Assembly (NCBI GenBank): GCA_025358485.1
Contig: JANYJJ010000061.1
Coordinates: 1 to 42,349 of the forward strand
Length of the DNA stretch: 42,349 bases
Reading direction: 5' to 3'
Source of the DNA: Burkholderiales bacterium
GTDB taxonomy: Bacteria; Pseudomonadota; Gammaproteobacteria; Burkholderiales; Burkholderiaceae_C
Made by a program: the position numbers and the translations under genes. The notes beneath the pieces were generated by a model. That model was not told the DNA's origin, ran no database searches, and worked only from the letters and a program-made list of their open reading frames with translations. Positions 33,618-41,705 of the stretch are shown piece by piece. How positions within the stretch are numbered: position 1 is the stretch's first letter; each line of letters opens with the position of its first letter.

Positions 33618-36600
33618 ATGCCTACATTACCTGCCAGTTCAAACCCCAGCGCGTCTGCAGCAGAGCTCGACTTGCTAGAGGCAACTAACGTAGCTGGTGA
33701 AGCCCGTTCCTTGGTCTTGGGCGAGCGCCCGTTTTTTGTGGGTATCGGCTCGTCGGCAGGTGGCCTGGAGGCGCTGACCTCTTTGCTGCCTGGCCTACCC
33801 TCAGGGCTGGGCCTGCGCTATGTGGTGGTGCAGCACATGTCACCCACCCACCGCAGCATGATGGCGCAGCTGCTGGCCCGCCACACCACCATGCCGGTGC
33901 TTGAGGTCGCCGAGGGCTGCATACCGCTGGCCGACCACGTGTACGTCACGCCGCCTAACAATGATGTAGTGCTGCATGAAGACGGGTATCTGCGCCTGCT
34001 GACGCCACCCATTGAAACCGTACCCAAGCCGTCGGTAAACCGGTTTTTCAGCTCGCTGGCCGAATCAGCAGGCGACAGAGCCCTGGGCGTGGTGCTGTCG
34101 GGCACGGGCAGTGACGGCGCGATTGGGCTGCATGCAATAAAGGCCGCTGGTGGCTATTCCTTTGCGCAAGAGCCAGGTGGCGCCAAATACGACGGCATGG
34201 TGCGTGCAGCCATCGAAGCCGGTGGCGTGGACTGGGTGTTACCCGCCGAGGCCATAGGGGCAGAAATTGCCCGCGTGGTGCAGCGCCAGCAAGCCGCTAC
34301 CAACAACCAGCAGCACTTTGCTGAAGTGCCGCCTGCTACTTTGCAGGCCTTGCTGCACAACCTGTACGCCCACACCCGCATCGATTTCACGGGCTACAAA
34401 GAAGCCACCTTGCTCAGGCGCATTGAACGGCGCATGACGGCAACCGGCTGCCTAACGTTGAGCCAGTACGTCGAAAACAGCCGCACCAACCCGACTGAAT
34501 TGCAGGCACTGGCGCAAGACATGCTGATCTCGGTCACCTCGTTTTTTCGGGACAGGCTGGCCTTTGTGCGCCTGCGCGAAGAAGTGGTGCGGCTGCTGGA
34601 AAACAAACCGCAGGGCGAAGAGCTGCGTCTGTGGGTGGCCGGCTGCGCCAGCGGTGAGGAGGCCTACAGCTTGGCGATGCTGGTCAACGACGCCATGCTG
34701 GGCCAAAACACGACGCGCCGGGTGCAGATTTTTGCCACCGACTTGGACGACTCTGCCCTGCTGCGCGCCCGCCGCGCGGTCTACCCCGCCAGTTTGCTGA
34801 GCGACCTAGACCCCACCACGCTGGACCGGCACTTCACGCCCCACCCTGACGGCTATGAGGTCAGCAAAGCTTTGCGCAGCCAGGTCATGTTTGCCCGGCA
34901 CAACTTGGTGCAAGACCCGCCGTTTGTGCGGCTAGACCTGGTGTCGTGCCGCAATGTGTTGATCTACTTGCAAGCACCCTTGCAAGAGCGCTTGATGAGG
35001 ACCTTTCACTATGCGCTTAACGCTGGTGGCTTGCTGTTTTTGGGCCGATCAGAGGCCATGCACGGCAACGAGGCGCTGTTTACATCGGTAGACCGCGAGG
35101 CCCACCTGTTCAGGCGCGCCAGTGGTTCGGGTCGATTGCCCGGCCTACCCACCGACCGCGAGGTCACCACTCGCCCCCGCGCCAAAGACAAGCGCCCCAC
35201 CCTCGACGATGTGGTCACACGTGTCACCGCAGAGCGCTTTGCGCCAGCCGCCGTGTTGGTAGATGCAGCAGGCGATGTGCGCCACTTCAAAGGCGACTTC
35301 GCAGGCTTGATGAACATGCCTGATGGACGGCCCGGCTTTCAGCTGATGACGCTGCTAAAGCGCGAACTGCGGCCCGAGCTGGCCCGCCTGATCCGCAAGC
35401 TGCGCGAGCAACCCAAAGACGGCCTGCGCCAGCTGATGCAAGCCGCAGCCGGCAGCAGCACGGCGCCGGTGTTGGGCCGCTGGCGCAACAGCCGCAGCAT
35501 CAGCCCCGACATGGCGGTGCGTTTGTCGGTGGGCAATGTCAGCGAAGGGCTGGACGCGCCCATGCTGCTGATTTGCTTTGAACGCCGCCCCTTGGCAGAG
35601 CTGGCAGCACACTCTGCGCTGGGCGAAGGCGAAGAAGCCGTGGCTCACGGCACGGGCGCGCTTGAAGAAGAGCTGGCCACCACGCGCGAGCACCTGTACA
35701 CCGTGATCGAAGAGTTGGAAACCTCGAACGAAGAGTCGCAGTCGCTGAACGAAGAAATCCAGACGGCTAACGAAGAGTTGCAGTCCACCAACGAAGAGCT
35801 TGAGGCATCAAACGAAGAGCTGCAGGCATCCAACGAAGAACTCACGACCGTCAACGAAGAGCTGCAAGTCAAAAGCCTGGAATGGCAGGCGTTGAGCACC
35901 GAGCTGGAAGGCATCTACTCAACCGTTGACTTTGCTTTGATGGCCTTTGACGAGCATGGCAACTTGCGTCGCACCAACCGCGCCATGCAGCGACAGCTGG
36001 GTATTTCAGAGCACTGGTTAGGCAAACACTTTGGTGCCTTGCCCTGGCCCGAGGGCATGACTTCTTTAGTTGCAGACATTGCCCGCGTGCAAGCTCAGCG
36101 CCAATCGCAGGTGGTGCAGCTGGTAGGTGTGGACCAACGCGACTGGACGCTGCGCATCATGTCGCGCGCACCCTATGAAGGCGCCCCGGGTTCGCAAACC
36201 ACCCAAGGCACGCTCGGATCACAAGGCGGCGTGGTGGTGCAGATGGAAGACAACACCCAGATACGTGCCACGCGTGCGGCAGGGCTGCGCAGTGACGCAC
36301 AGCTGCGCCAGCTGGTGGAACGCTCGGCACAGCTGGTGTGCATTTGCGACAGCTCAGGCCGCCTGCAACTGGCTAACCCTGTTTTTGAACGCATACACGG
36401 CCTGGTAGCGGGTGGAGCTGTGGGCAAGCCTGTGCAGGACACGCTGGCGCCGCAGCGCGCCCAGGCCTTTCGGCACGCTCAGCTTGAAGCCATGCGGCGG
36501 CTAGAACCGCTGGAGATTGAAGAAACTGTGGAGGTAGAAGGCGAGCAGCGCGAGCTGCTGGCCTCCTATTACCCCTTGATCGATGACGACGGTGCGGTGT

Positions 36601-38054
36601 CGGGTGTTTGTTACCAAGCACTGGACATCACACGGCGCAAACAAGCTGAAGGTGCGCTGCTTGAGGCCAAAAGCGCGCAACTGGCCGCCGAAGGCATGGC
36701 CCGCACCAAGGGCGCTTTTTTGGCCAACATGAGCCACGAAATTCGAACGCCCATGAACGCGGTCCTGGGCTTGTCGCGCATGGCTTTACAGGGCGAGCTA
36801 ACAGCAGAAGTGAAAGACCAGATTTCAAAAGTACACGAAGCTGCCCAGGCTCTGACGCGTATCTTGGACGACGTGCTCGACTTTTCCAAAATGGAAGCCG
36901 GTGCGCTTAGCTTTGAGAGCCGCCCCTTCCATCTGGTTCAGGTGTTGTTAAACACCAAGAGTTTGTTTTCTGCCAATGCCCAGGAACAAGGGGTAGGCCT
37001 GGCGGTAGACCTGCCCATCGGCGTGCCCATGCAGTTGCTGGGCGACCCGCTGCGCCTGTCACAAGTCATCAACAACTTGGTGGGCAACGCGCTCAAGTTC
37101 ACGCAAACCGGTGAGGTGCGAATTGGCGTTAGCTTGGTAGATGAGCCTGTGCAAAACGATGCCCTGCATAGCCAGTCTGCACGTAACCAGTCTGCACACA
37201 GCCAGCGCTGCAATTTGCGCTTTAGCGTGCGCGACACCGGCATCGGCATTGAAGCCGCCCAGCGCGACACGCTGTTTCAGGCTTTCACTCAGGGCGACAC
37301 GTCCATCACACGCCGCTTTGGCGGCACGGGGCTGGGCCTGGCCATTTGCCAGCGTTTGGTGCGCATGATGAACGGGCGCATTGGCGTCAACAGCACGTTG
37401 GGGCAGGGCAGTGAGTTTTGGTTCACCGCCAGTTTTGAGCCCAATCACGTCGCCAACGGAGCTGGCCTTGAATTGCCGGGTACGGACGCTCTCAGCGACA
37501 GGCTGGCAGACGATGCAACGCTTGAGCCCACGGCCAGCTCGGTGCGCAGCGTCAACCCACAAGACGCAGGCGCCACCGGTATTGCGGACAGCGCAGACCG
37601 TTCAGACAGCGGCGCACTGGCTGTTGGAAAGCGAGTGCTGCTCGCTGAAGACAACCAACTGAACCAGATCGTGGGCCGCGCGGTGCTTGAGCAAATGGGC
37701 TTTGTGGTGGACGTGGCTGAAGACGGCGCGCAAGCCGTTGACTTGATCGAACAAGCACCAGCCGGGCACTACAGCGCCGTGTTGATGGACTTGCACATGC
37801 CGGTGATGGACGGACTTGAAGCCACGCGCCGCTTGCGTGCTTTGCCACAAGGTACCGGCCTGCCCGTGATCGCGCTGACCGCCGCCGCGTTTTCAGAAGA
37901 CCGCGAAAGCTGCCTGGCCGCAGGCATGGATGGCCACATCAGCAAGCCGCTAGAACCCGCACAGCTGCGCGCCGCGCTGCAACTGGCCAGTGCGCCGGTT
38001 GCCACCCCGGGCGGGTTGAACCCCAGGTTGGCAAAGGCGACACCCGCGTCGTAG
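33618..38054 (+). CDS. CheB-CheR-PAS hybrid sensor histidine kinase
   Basis: This 1478-residue protein combines chemotaxis methylation enzymes with a kinase. The order is: CheB methylesterase (about 37-222; triad S45 or S46, H73, D166), CheR methyltransferase (about 238-500; SAM loop [14 protein letters not shown]), a coiled coil of NEELQ-type heptads (about 680-762), two PAS domains (about 764-880 and 895-1008), HisKA (H1040 in MSHEIRTP), ATPase (N1157, DTGIG 1206-1210, GGTGLG 1235-1240) and a receiver (D1391, K1443). CheB lacks its usual receiver. A 15-bp repeat adds a loop in the ATPase. The frame ends at TAG after the receiver; an HPt fragment follows in frame. There are no transmembrane segments, so it is cytosolic. 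Confidence 0.93.
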   Translation: MPTLPASSNPSASAAELDLLEATNVAGEARSLVLGERPFFVGIGSSAGGLEALTSLLPGLPSGLGLRYVVVQHMSPTHRSMMAQLLARHTTMPVLEVAEGCIPLADHVYVTPPNNDVVLHEDGYLRLLTPPIETVPKPSVNRFFSSLAESAGDRALGVVLSGTGSDGAIGLHAIKAAGGYSFAQEPGGAKYDGMVRAAIEAGGVDWVLPAEAIGAEIARVVQRQQAATNNQQHFAEVPPATLQALLHNLYAHTRIDFTGYKEATLLRRIERRMTATGCLTLSQYVENSRTNPTELQALAQDMLISVTSFFRDRLAFVRLREEVVRLLENKPQGEELRLWVAGCASGEEAYSLAMLVNDAMLGQNTTRRVQIFATDLDDSALLRARRAVYPASLLSDLDPTTLDRHFTPHPDGYEVSKALRSQVMFARHNLVQDPPFVRLDLVSCRNVLIYLQAPLQERLMRTFHYALNAGGLLFLGRSEAMHGNEALFTSVDREAHLFRRASGSGRLPGLPTDREVTTRPRAKDKRPTLDDVVTRVTAERFAPAAVLVDAAGDVRHFKGDFAGLMNMPDGRPGFQLMTLLKRELRPELARLIRKLREQPKDGLRQLMQAAAGSSTAPVLGRWRNSRSISPDMAVRLSVGNVSEGLDAPMLLICFERRPLAELAAHSALGEGEEAVAHGTGALEEELATTREHLYTVIEELETSNEESQSLNEEIQTANEELQSTNEELEASNEELQASNEELTTVNEELQVKSLEWQALSTELEGIYSTVDFALMAFDEHGNLRRTNRAMQRQLGISEHWLGKHFGALPWPEGMTSLVADIARVQAQRQSQVVQLVGVDQRDWTLRIMSRAPYEGAPGSQTTQGTLGSQGGVVVQMEDNTQIRATRAAGLRSDAQLRQLVERSAQLVCICDSSGRLQLANPVFERIHGLVAGGAVGKPVQDTLAPQRAQAFRHAQLEAMRRLEPLEIEETVEVEGEQRELLASYYPLIDDDGAVSGVCYQALDITRRKQAEGALLEAKSAQLAAEGMARTKGAFLANMSHEIRTPMNAVLGLSRMALQGELTAEVKDQISKVHEAAQALTRILDDVLDFSKMEAGALSFESRPFHLVQVLLNTKSLFSANAQEQGVGLAVDLPIGVPMQLLGDPLRLSQVINNLVGNALKFTQTGEVRIGVSLVDEPVQNDALHSQSARNQSAHSQRCNLRFSVRDTGIGIEAAQRDTLFQAFTQGDTSITRRFGGTGLGLAICQRLVRMMNGRIGVNSTLGQGSEFWFTASFEPNHVANGAGLELPGTDALSDRLADDATLEPTASSVRSVNPQDAGATGIADSADRSDSGALAVGKRVLLAEDNQLNQIVGRAVLEQMGFVVDVAEDGAQAVDLIEQAPAGHYSAVLMDLHMPVMDGLEATRRLRALPQGTGLPVIALTAAAFSEDRESCLAAGMDGHISKPLEPAQLRAALQLASAPVATPGGLNPRLAKATPAS
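37167..37211 (+). repeat. 15-bp in-frame tandem repeat, three copies
   Basis: Units CATAGCCAGTCTGCA, CGTAACCAGTCTGCA and CACAGCCAGCGCTGC lie in the hybrid kinase gene. They encode [10 protein letters not shown] and HSQRC, an inserted loop between the N-box and G1-box of the ATPase domain. Confidence 0.85.
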
Positions 38055-38063
38055 AGTAGGCCA

Positions 38064-38174
38064 TGTTTGCCTTCGCTGCCCGGCTTTGACTTGCAGTCTG
38101 TTTGGCTAAAGTTAAACCAAGATGATCAACTGCTGCGCTCTTTGCTCAACCACTTGGGTCTTGCATTCAACCTA
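38064..38174 (+). pseudogene. Truncated HPt domain remnant
   Basis: Three sense codons past the hybrid kinase stop, in the same frame, the sequence reads CLPSLPGFDLQSVWLKLNQD then DQLLRSLLNHLG. This matches the first helix of histidine phosphotransfer domains that end many hybrid kinases (LPGFDL...L..LLxxF). Similarity stops before the phospho-accepting His. It appears to be the severed end of the kinase gene. It has no good start codon of its own. The next 128 bp (38175-38302) show nothing I recognise. Confidence 0.65.
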
Positions 38175-38302
38175 AAGCTCTCTAGGGCTCGCCCGCCCAC
38201 AGAAATCGAATCGCCCGTGCGATCCCCCAATGCCACTTGCGTGGTGATCCTCACGAAGCGATTGAAGCAACGACCACGGCCAGACCCATCACATGCTGAA
38301 TT

Positions 38303-38484
38303 TCAATTTGCGAGCCGTTTCAAAAACACGTCCGCACTCACAGTCGCATTGACAACAGGCCGCTTGCATTCGGACGCCAGCACCAGCAGATCCTTATCGA
38401 CAGTGACCAAAAAGGCCGCTTTCCCACCGCTTCCAACTCGACGAACATTTGGTCATTCATATCGCGGCAAAGCGGAGCAAAGCC
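38303..38484 (-). pseudogene. C-terminal fragment of PIN-domain toxin
   Basis: The minus strand reads LCRDMNDQMFVELEAVGK, then after a one-base frame change near 38422 KAAFLVTVDKDLLVLASE, then PVVNATVSADVFLKRLAN and a stop at 38303. This matches the end of PIN-family ribonuclease toxins (CRDxxDxxFLELA...AxxLVTxDKDLLxL...FLxxL), including two of the acidic metal-site residues. The N-terminal half is missing. It abuts the antitoxin's 3' end. Confidence 0.65.
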
Positions 38485-38808
38485 TCAACCGCCACTCGGC
38501 GCAGCCTGCGCATGAAGTTGCACCCCAAGCGCCTTGGCCACCTTGAGAACGGTTGCGAAGCTGGGGTTGCCTTCTTGGCTCAACGCGCGGTACAGACTTT
38601 CGCGACTCAGCCCAGCGTCTTTGGCCACTTGCGACATGCCCTTGGCGCGAGCGATGTCACCGAGGGCTCTGGCGATGCCAGCCGCGTCTTCCGGTGCCTC
38701 GATCAACCAAGCATCAAGATAAGCCGCCATTTCCTTCGGCGTGCGCAGGTGTTCGGCTACGTCATAGCTGGACGTTTGGGTTACCTTGTTTGCTGATGCT
38801 TTGGTCAT
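38485..38808 (-). CDS. HigA-like addiction-module antitoxin
   Basis: The 107-residue protein matches the 'putative addiction module antidote' family (TIGR02684 type): YDVAEHLRTPKEMAAYLDAW at the N terminus, ALGDIARAKGMSQVAKDAGL forming the helix-turn-helix, then SRESLYRALSQEGNPSFATV. It would bind the operon promoter and the RelE-type toxin. Its ATG overlaps the frame-corrected toxin stop by four bases (ATGA), so it is translated by coupling after the toxin, the HigBA order. The gene itself is intact although the toxin is broken. A fragment of a second copy lies at 32.8 kb. Confidence 0.9.
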   Translation of the reverse strand: MTKASANKVTQTSSYDVAEHLRTPKEMAAYLDAWLIEAPEDAAGIARALGDIARAKGMSQVAKDAGLSRESLYRALSQEGNPSFATVLKVAKALGVQLHAQAAPSGG

Positions 38809-39195
38809 TGCGTTTTCTCCGCGAAATTTCGGTTCAATTCAAGCGCCTTGGCGATGTCTTTTGCCTGAGTGGATTTGTCTCCACCCGCCAAGGAGCAGAA
38901 GTAGCTTGGTGCCGCGCAGCGCGTAGTACACCCTGTATCCCGGGCCTACATCGATCTTGAGTTCAGACACGCCCTCGGAGAGATTTCGACCGTCGCCTGG
39001 GTTGCCGTGAATCAGACGATCCACACGCATGAGGACCCGTGTTCGTCCTGCCAAATCCTTCAGGGCGTCAATCCAATCGCGATCGAATGACGCCAGCGCT
39101 GTTTGCTGCTCGAATGGTGCTGGTGGGGTTGCGGTAGAGCTTGCTTGCGTTGAACGGTGGCTGTCAGAAGTTCGGTTTGTGTTTGGCGTTTTCAC
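38805..39195 (-). pseudogene. RelE/ParE-family toxin, frameshifted
   Basis: The minus strand encodes a HigB/RelE-like killer protein (TIGR02683 type): FDRDWIDALKDLAGRTRVLM, GNPGDGRNLSEGVSELKID, GPGYRVYYALRGTKLLLLLGG. After GG the frame goes to WRQIHSGKRHRQGA and stops at 38839. One base fewer in the CCC at 38884-38886 would restore GGDKSTQAKDIAKAL and a stop overlapping the antitoxin ATG. The N terminus is also odd: the only start is a GTG inside a dispersed repeat at 39193-39195, and about 30 low-complexity residues precede the domain. It is probably inactive; sequencing error is possible for the frameshift. Confidence 0.82.
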
Positions 39196-39235
39196 CTCCT
39201 CCCCTCTTCCCCTCCTCCGTCAAGGAGGAGGGAGC
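39188..39235. repeat. Dispersed palindromic repeat, single arm
   Basis: TTTTCACCTCCTCCCC followed by CCTCCTCCGTCAAGGAGGAG is the right-arm form of the repeat family. It lies 17 bp past the glcF stop and runs into the toxin reading frame. Read on the minus strand, its inner end is GGAGGAGGTGAAAACG. Confidence 0.82.
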
Positions 39236-39251
39236 GAACAGACGCTGCGCG

Positions 39252-40487
39252 TCACATCCGAAGGGCCTCGTCTACCACCTCGATCCAGTGCTTCACCGGT
39301 GTGGCTGTGCCGGTTTGCAAGTGTTGAATGCAACCCACATTCGCCGACACGATCACCTGCGCTTTAAGGGGTTCCAAATTCGCCAGCTTGCGGTCACGCA
39401 GCGCGTAGGCCAACTCGGGTTGGGTGACGGAATAGGTGCCGGCTGAGCCGCAGCACAGGTGGCTTTCGCAGGCGGCCAATTTCACTTCAAAGCCCAGCGC
39501 ATTCAAGTGCGTTTCCACGCCGCCGCGAAGCTGTTGGCCGTGTTGCAAAGTGCAGGGCGGATGGAACGCCAATTGTTGGGTGGCCTTCAGGTGCAGCTTG
39601 CGTTTCAAGGGCTCCACCAAGTCGGGCAGCAGTTCGCTCAGGTCGCGGGTGAGCTCGCTGATGCGCTTGGCTTTGTCGGCGTAGGCCGAGTCATGCGCCA
39701 AGGCGTGGCCGTAGTCTTTCACCGTCACGCCGCAGCCCGATGCGTTCATCACGATGGCTTCAACCTTGCCTGCGGCCACCGAAGGCCACCACGCATCCAC
39801 GTTGCGACGCATGTCGGCCAAGCCGCCTTCATGGTCGTTCAAGTGGCTGCGAATGGCACCGCAACAACCGGCGTCGTCGGCCACCACGGTTTGGATGCCG
39901 CAGGCGTCGAGCACGCGCGCGGTGGCGCTGTTGATGTTGGGCATCATGGACGGTTGCACGCAGCCCATCAACATCAACACCTTGCGCGTGTGTTCGCGCG
40001 TGGGCCACAAGTGCGCGCGCGCACCGGCCTTGGCGGGCACCTTGTTTTTGAGGGCCCCGGGCAGCAGCGGGCGCACCAGTTGGCCCAACTTCATGGCGGG
40101 TGAAAACAGCGGCGAGGTCAGGCCTTCTTTCAACAACCAGCGCACGCTTTGTTCAGACTTGGGCCGCTCGACTTTGCTCTCCACAATGCGCCGCCCGATG
40201 TCCACCAGCGCGCCGTATTGCACGCCCGAAGGGCAAGTGGTTTCGCAGTTGCGACAGGTCAAGCATCGGTCTAAGTGCGCTTGCGTTTTGCGGGTGACTT
40301 CAGCGCCTTCAAGCACCTGCTTCATCAGGTAGATGCGACCGCGCGGGCCGTCCAGCTCGTCGCCCAACAACTGATAAGTGGGGCAGGTGGCGTTGCAAAA
40401 ACCGCAGTGCACGCAGCTGCGCAAAATGGCCTCGGCCGCGTCGCCGTCGCGCGTGCCTTTGAACTCGGGGGCTAAGGTGGTTTGCAT
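39252..40487 (-). CDS. glcF: Glycolate oxidase iron-sulfur subunit
   Basis: GlcF carries electrons from the flavin subunits GlcD/GlcE of glycolate oxidase to the membrane quinone pool. The 411-residue protein has two 4Fe-4S ferredoxin motifs (C25, C28, C31 with C35; C75, C78, C81 with C85) and two CCG domains with CCGAIRSHL and [11 protein letters not shown]. It is the last gene of glcDEF on this strand, 106 bp after glcE; that gap shows no gene. A palindromic repeat follows its stop. Confidence 0.95.
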   Translation of the reverse strand: MQTTLAPEFKGTRDGDAAEAILRSCVHCGFCNATCPTYQLLGDELDGPRGRIYLMKQVLEGAEVTRKTQAHLDRCLTCRNCETTCPSGVQYGALVDIGRRIVESKVERPKSEQSVRWLLKEGLTSPLFSPAMKLGQLVRPLLPGALKNKVPAKAGARAHLWPTREHTRKVLMLMGCVQPSMMPNINSATARVLDACGIQTVVADDAGCCGAIRSHLNDHEGGLADMRRNVDAWWPSVAAGKVEAIVMNASGCGVTVKDYGHALAHDSAYADKAKRISELTRDLSELLPDLVEPLKRKLHLKATQQLAFHPPCTLQHGQQLRGGVETHLNALGFEVKLAACESHLCCGSAGTYSVTQPELAYALRDRKLANLEPLKAQVIVSANVGCIQHLQTGTATPVKHWIEVVDEALRM

Positions 40488-40593
40488 GGAATAGCAGCCT
40501 AAAAAATCAGTTCGAAAATCACGGTCACTTGCCTGACGACACCTGCGATACCGGGTTGCTCACGCGCTCGCAGCGCATGCACACCAACACCGT

Positions 40594-41697
40594 TCACCAG
40601 CCGGGGTACAAACGTCCGGGATTGAAAATACCCGCTGGGTCGAATGATCGCTTCATGTTCAAGTGAATCTGATCCAGCGGCGATGTAAGCGGCGTGAACG
40701 CACCGCCCAATTTATGCGTCGCGCGGAACAAGGTGGCGTGTCCGCCGACCGCTTTGGCGGCCGCGCGAACCGGCGCTGCCTGGCCCGCCGCCGTGACCAG
40801 CCAGCGCTGCGCGCCGCCCCATTCAATCAAAGACTCACCAACCAAAGCCAAGGGCGCGGCGGTTTGCGGCACCGACACGCGCCACAGTTCGCCGCCTGCG
40901 TTCACGGCGGCTTGGGCTGTGACGAAAAACGGGTCGGTTTGATCGCGCACACCGCGCCAAAAAACCGCTGCTTCGTCTTGCGGCACCACCTCGCCGCCGA
41001 GCTTTGTCGCCGCTGCATTGACGGCTGCCACCGCGCCACTCAAGCGCAGCACCAGCGTGTCGTTCCACCAGGTGCTGCCGCTCAAGGGCAAGGGCAGGCC
41101 GCCCCAGGCATTGAGCTGTTGGATGGCGGCGGCTTCTTTCATCTGAAAGCACAGTGTGGCGGTGGCAGGTGAGATGGGCAGCACCTTGAGCGACACCTCC
41201 AAAATCACGCCCAACGTGCCGAGTGAACCGGCCAGCAGGCGCGACACGTCGTAGCCCGCCACGTTCTTGATGACCTGCCCGCCAAAGCTCATGACCTCGC
41301 CTTGGCCGTTCAGCAAAGTGACGCCCAAAACGTAGTCACGAACGCTGCCCGCCTGTGCGCGCGACGGCCCGGCCAAGCCTGCGGCGACCATGCCGCCAAC
41401 CGTTGATTCAGCGTTGAAATGTGGCGGCTCGAAAGGCAGGCATTGGCCCTTTTCAGCGAGTGCGGTTTCCAACGCAAGCAGCGATGTGCCGCAGCGCGCG
41501 GTGACGACCAATTCGCTCGGCTGGTGGCTGGAAATACCGGCCAGCACACGTGTGTCTAGCACCTCACCCGTTGCAGCCTCACCGTAAAAATTTTTGCTGC
41601 CGCCACCGCGAATGTTCAACGCTCTCTTTGTGCCATGTGCCGACTTGACTTGATCAATCAAACCTTGCAGCGCGATGTCGTTTTGAAGGCCTTGCAT
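40594..41697 (-). CDS. glcE: Glycolate oxidase FAD-binding subunit
   Basis: GlcE is the second flavoprotein of glycolate oxidase (glycolate to glyoxylate). The 367-residue product has a PCMH-type FAD-binding domain (LNIRGGGSKNFYG; STVGGMVAAGLAGPSR; GQVIKNVAGYDVSRLLAGS) and ends with PAGIFNPGRLYPGW, typical of GlcE. The ATG at 41697 lies 8 bp after the glcD stop; a TTG at 41709, overlapping that stop, is also possible. It is the middle gene of glcDEF. Confidence 0.93.
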   Translation of the reverse strand: MQGLQNDIALQGLIDQVKSAHGTKRALNIRGGGSKNFYGEAATGEVLDTRVLAGISSHQPSELVVTARCGTSLLALETALAEKGQCLPFEPPHFNAESTVGGMVAAGLAGPSRAQAGSVRDYVLGVTLLNGQGEVMSFGGQVIKNVAGYDVSRLLAGSLGTLGVILEVSLKVLPISPATATLCFQMKEAAAIQQLNAWGGLPLPLSGSTWWNDTLVLRLSGAVAAVNAAATKLGGEVVPQDEAAVFWRGVRDQTDPFFVTAQAAVNAGGELWRVSVPQTAAPLALVGESLIEWGGAQRWLVTAAGQAAPVRAAAKAVGGHATLFRATHKLGGAFTPLTSPLDQIHLNMKRSFDPAGIFNPGRLYPGW

Positions 41698-41705
41698 GGC
41701 CTGAT

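Noticed and set aside
38067..38546. A 159-codon plus-strand frame after the hybrid kinase
   Set aside because: It begins as the HPt remnant in the kinase frame, then runs through the antisense of the PIN and antitoxin sequences; it is a mosaic, not a gene.
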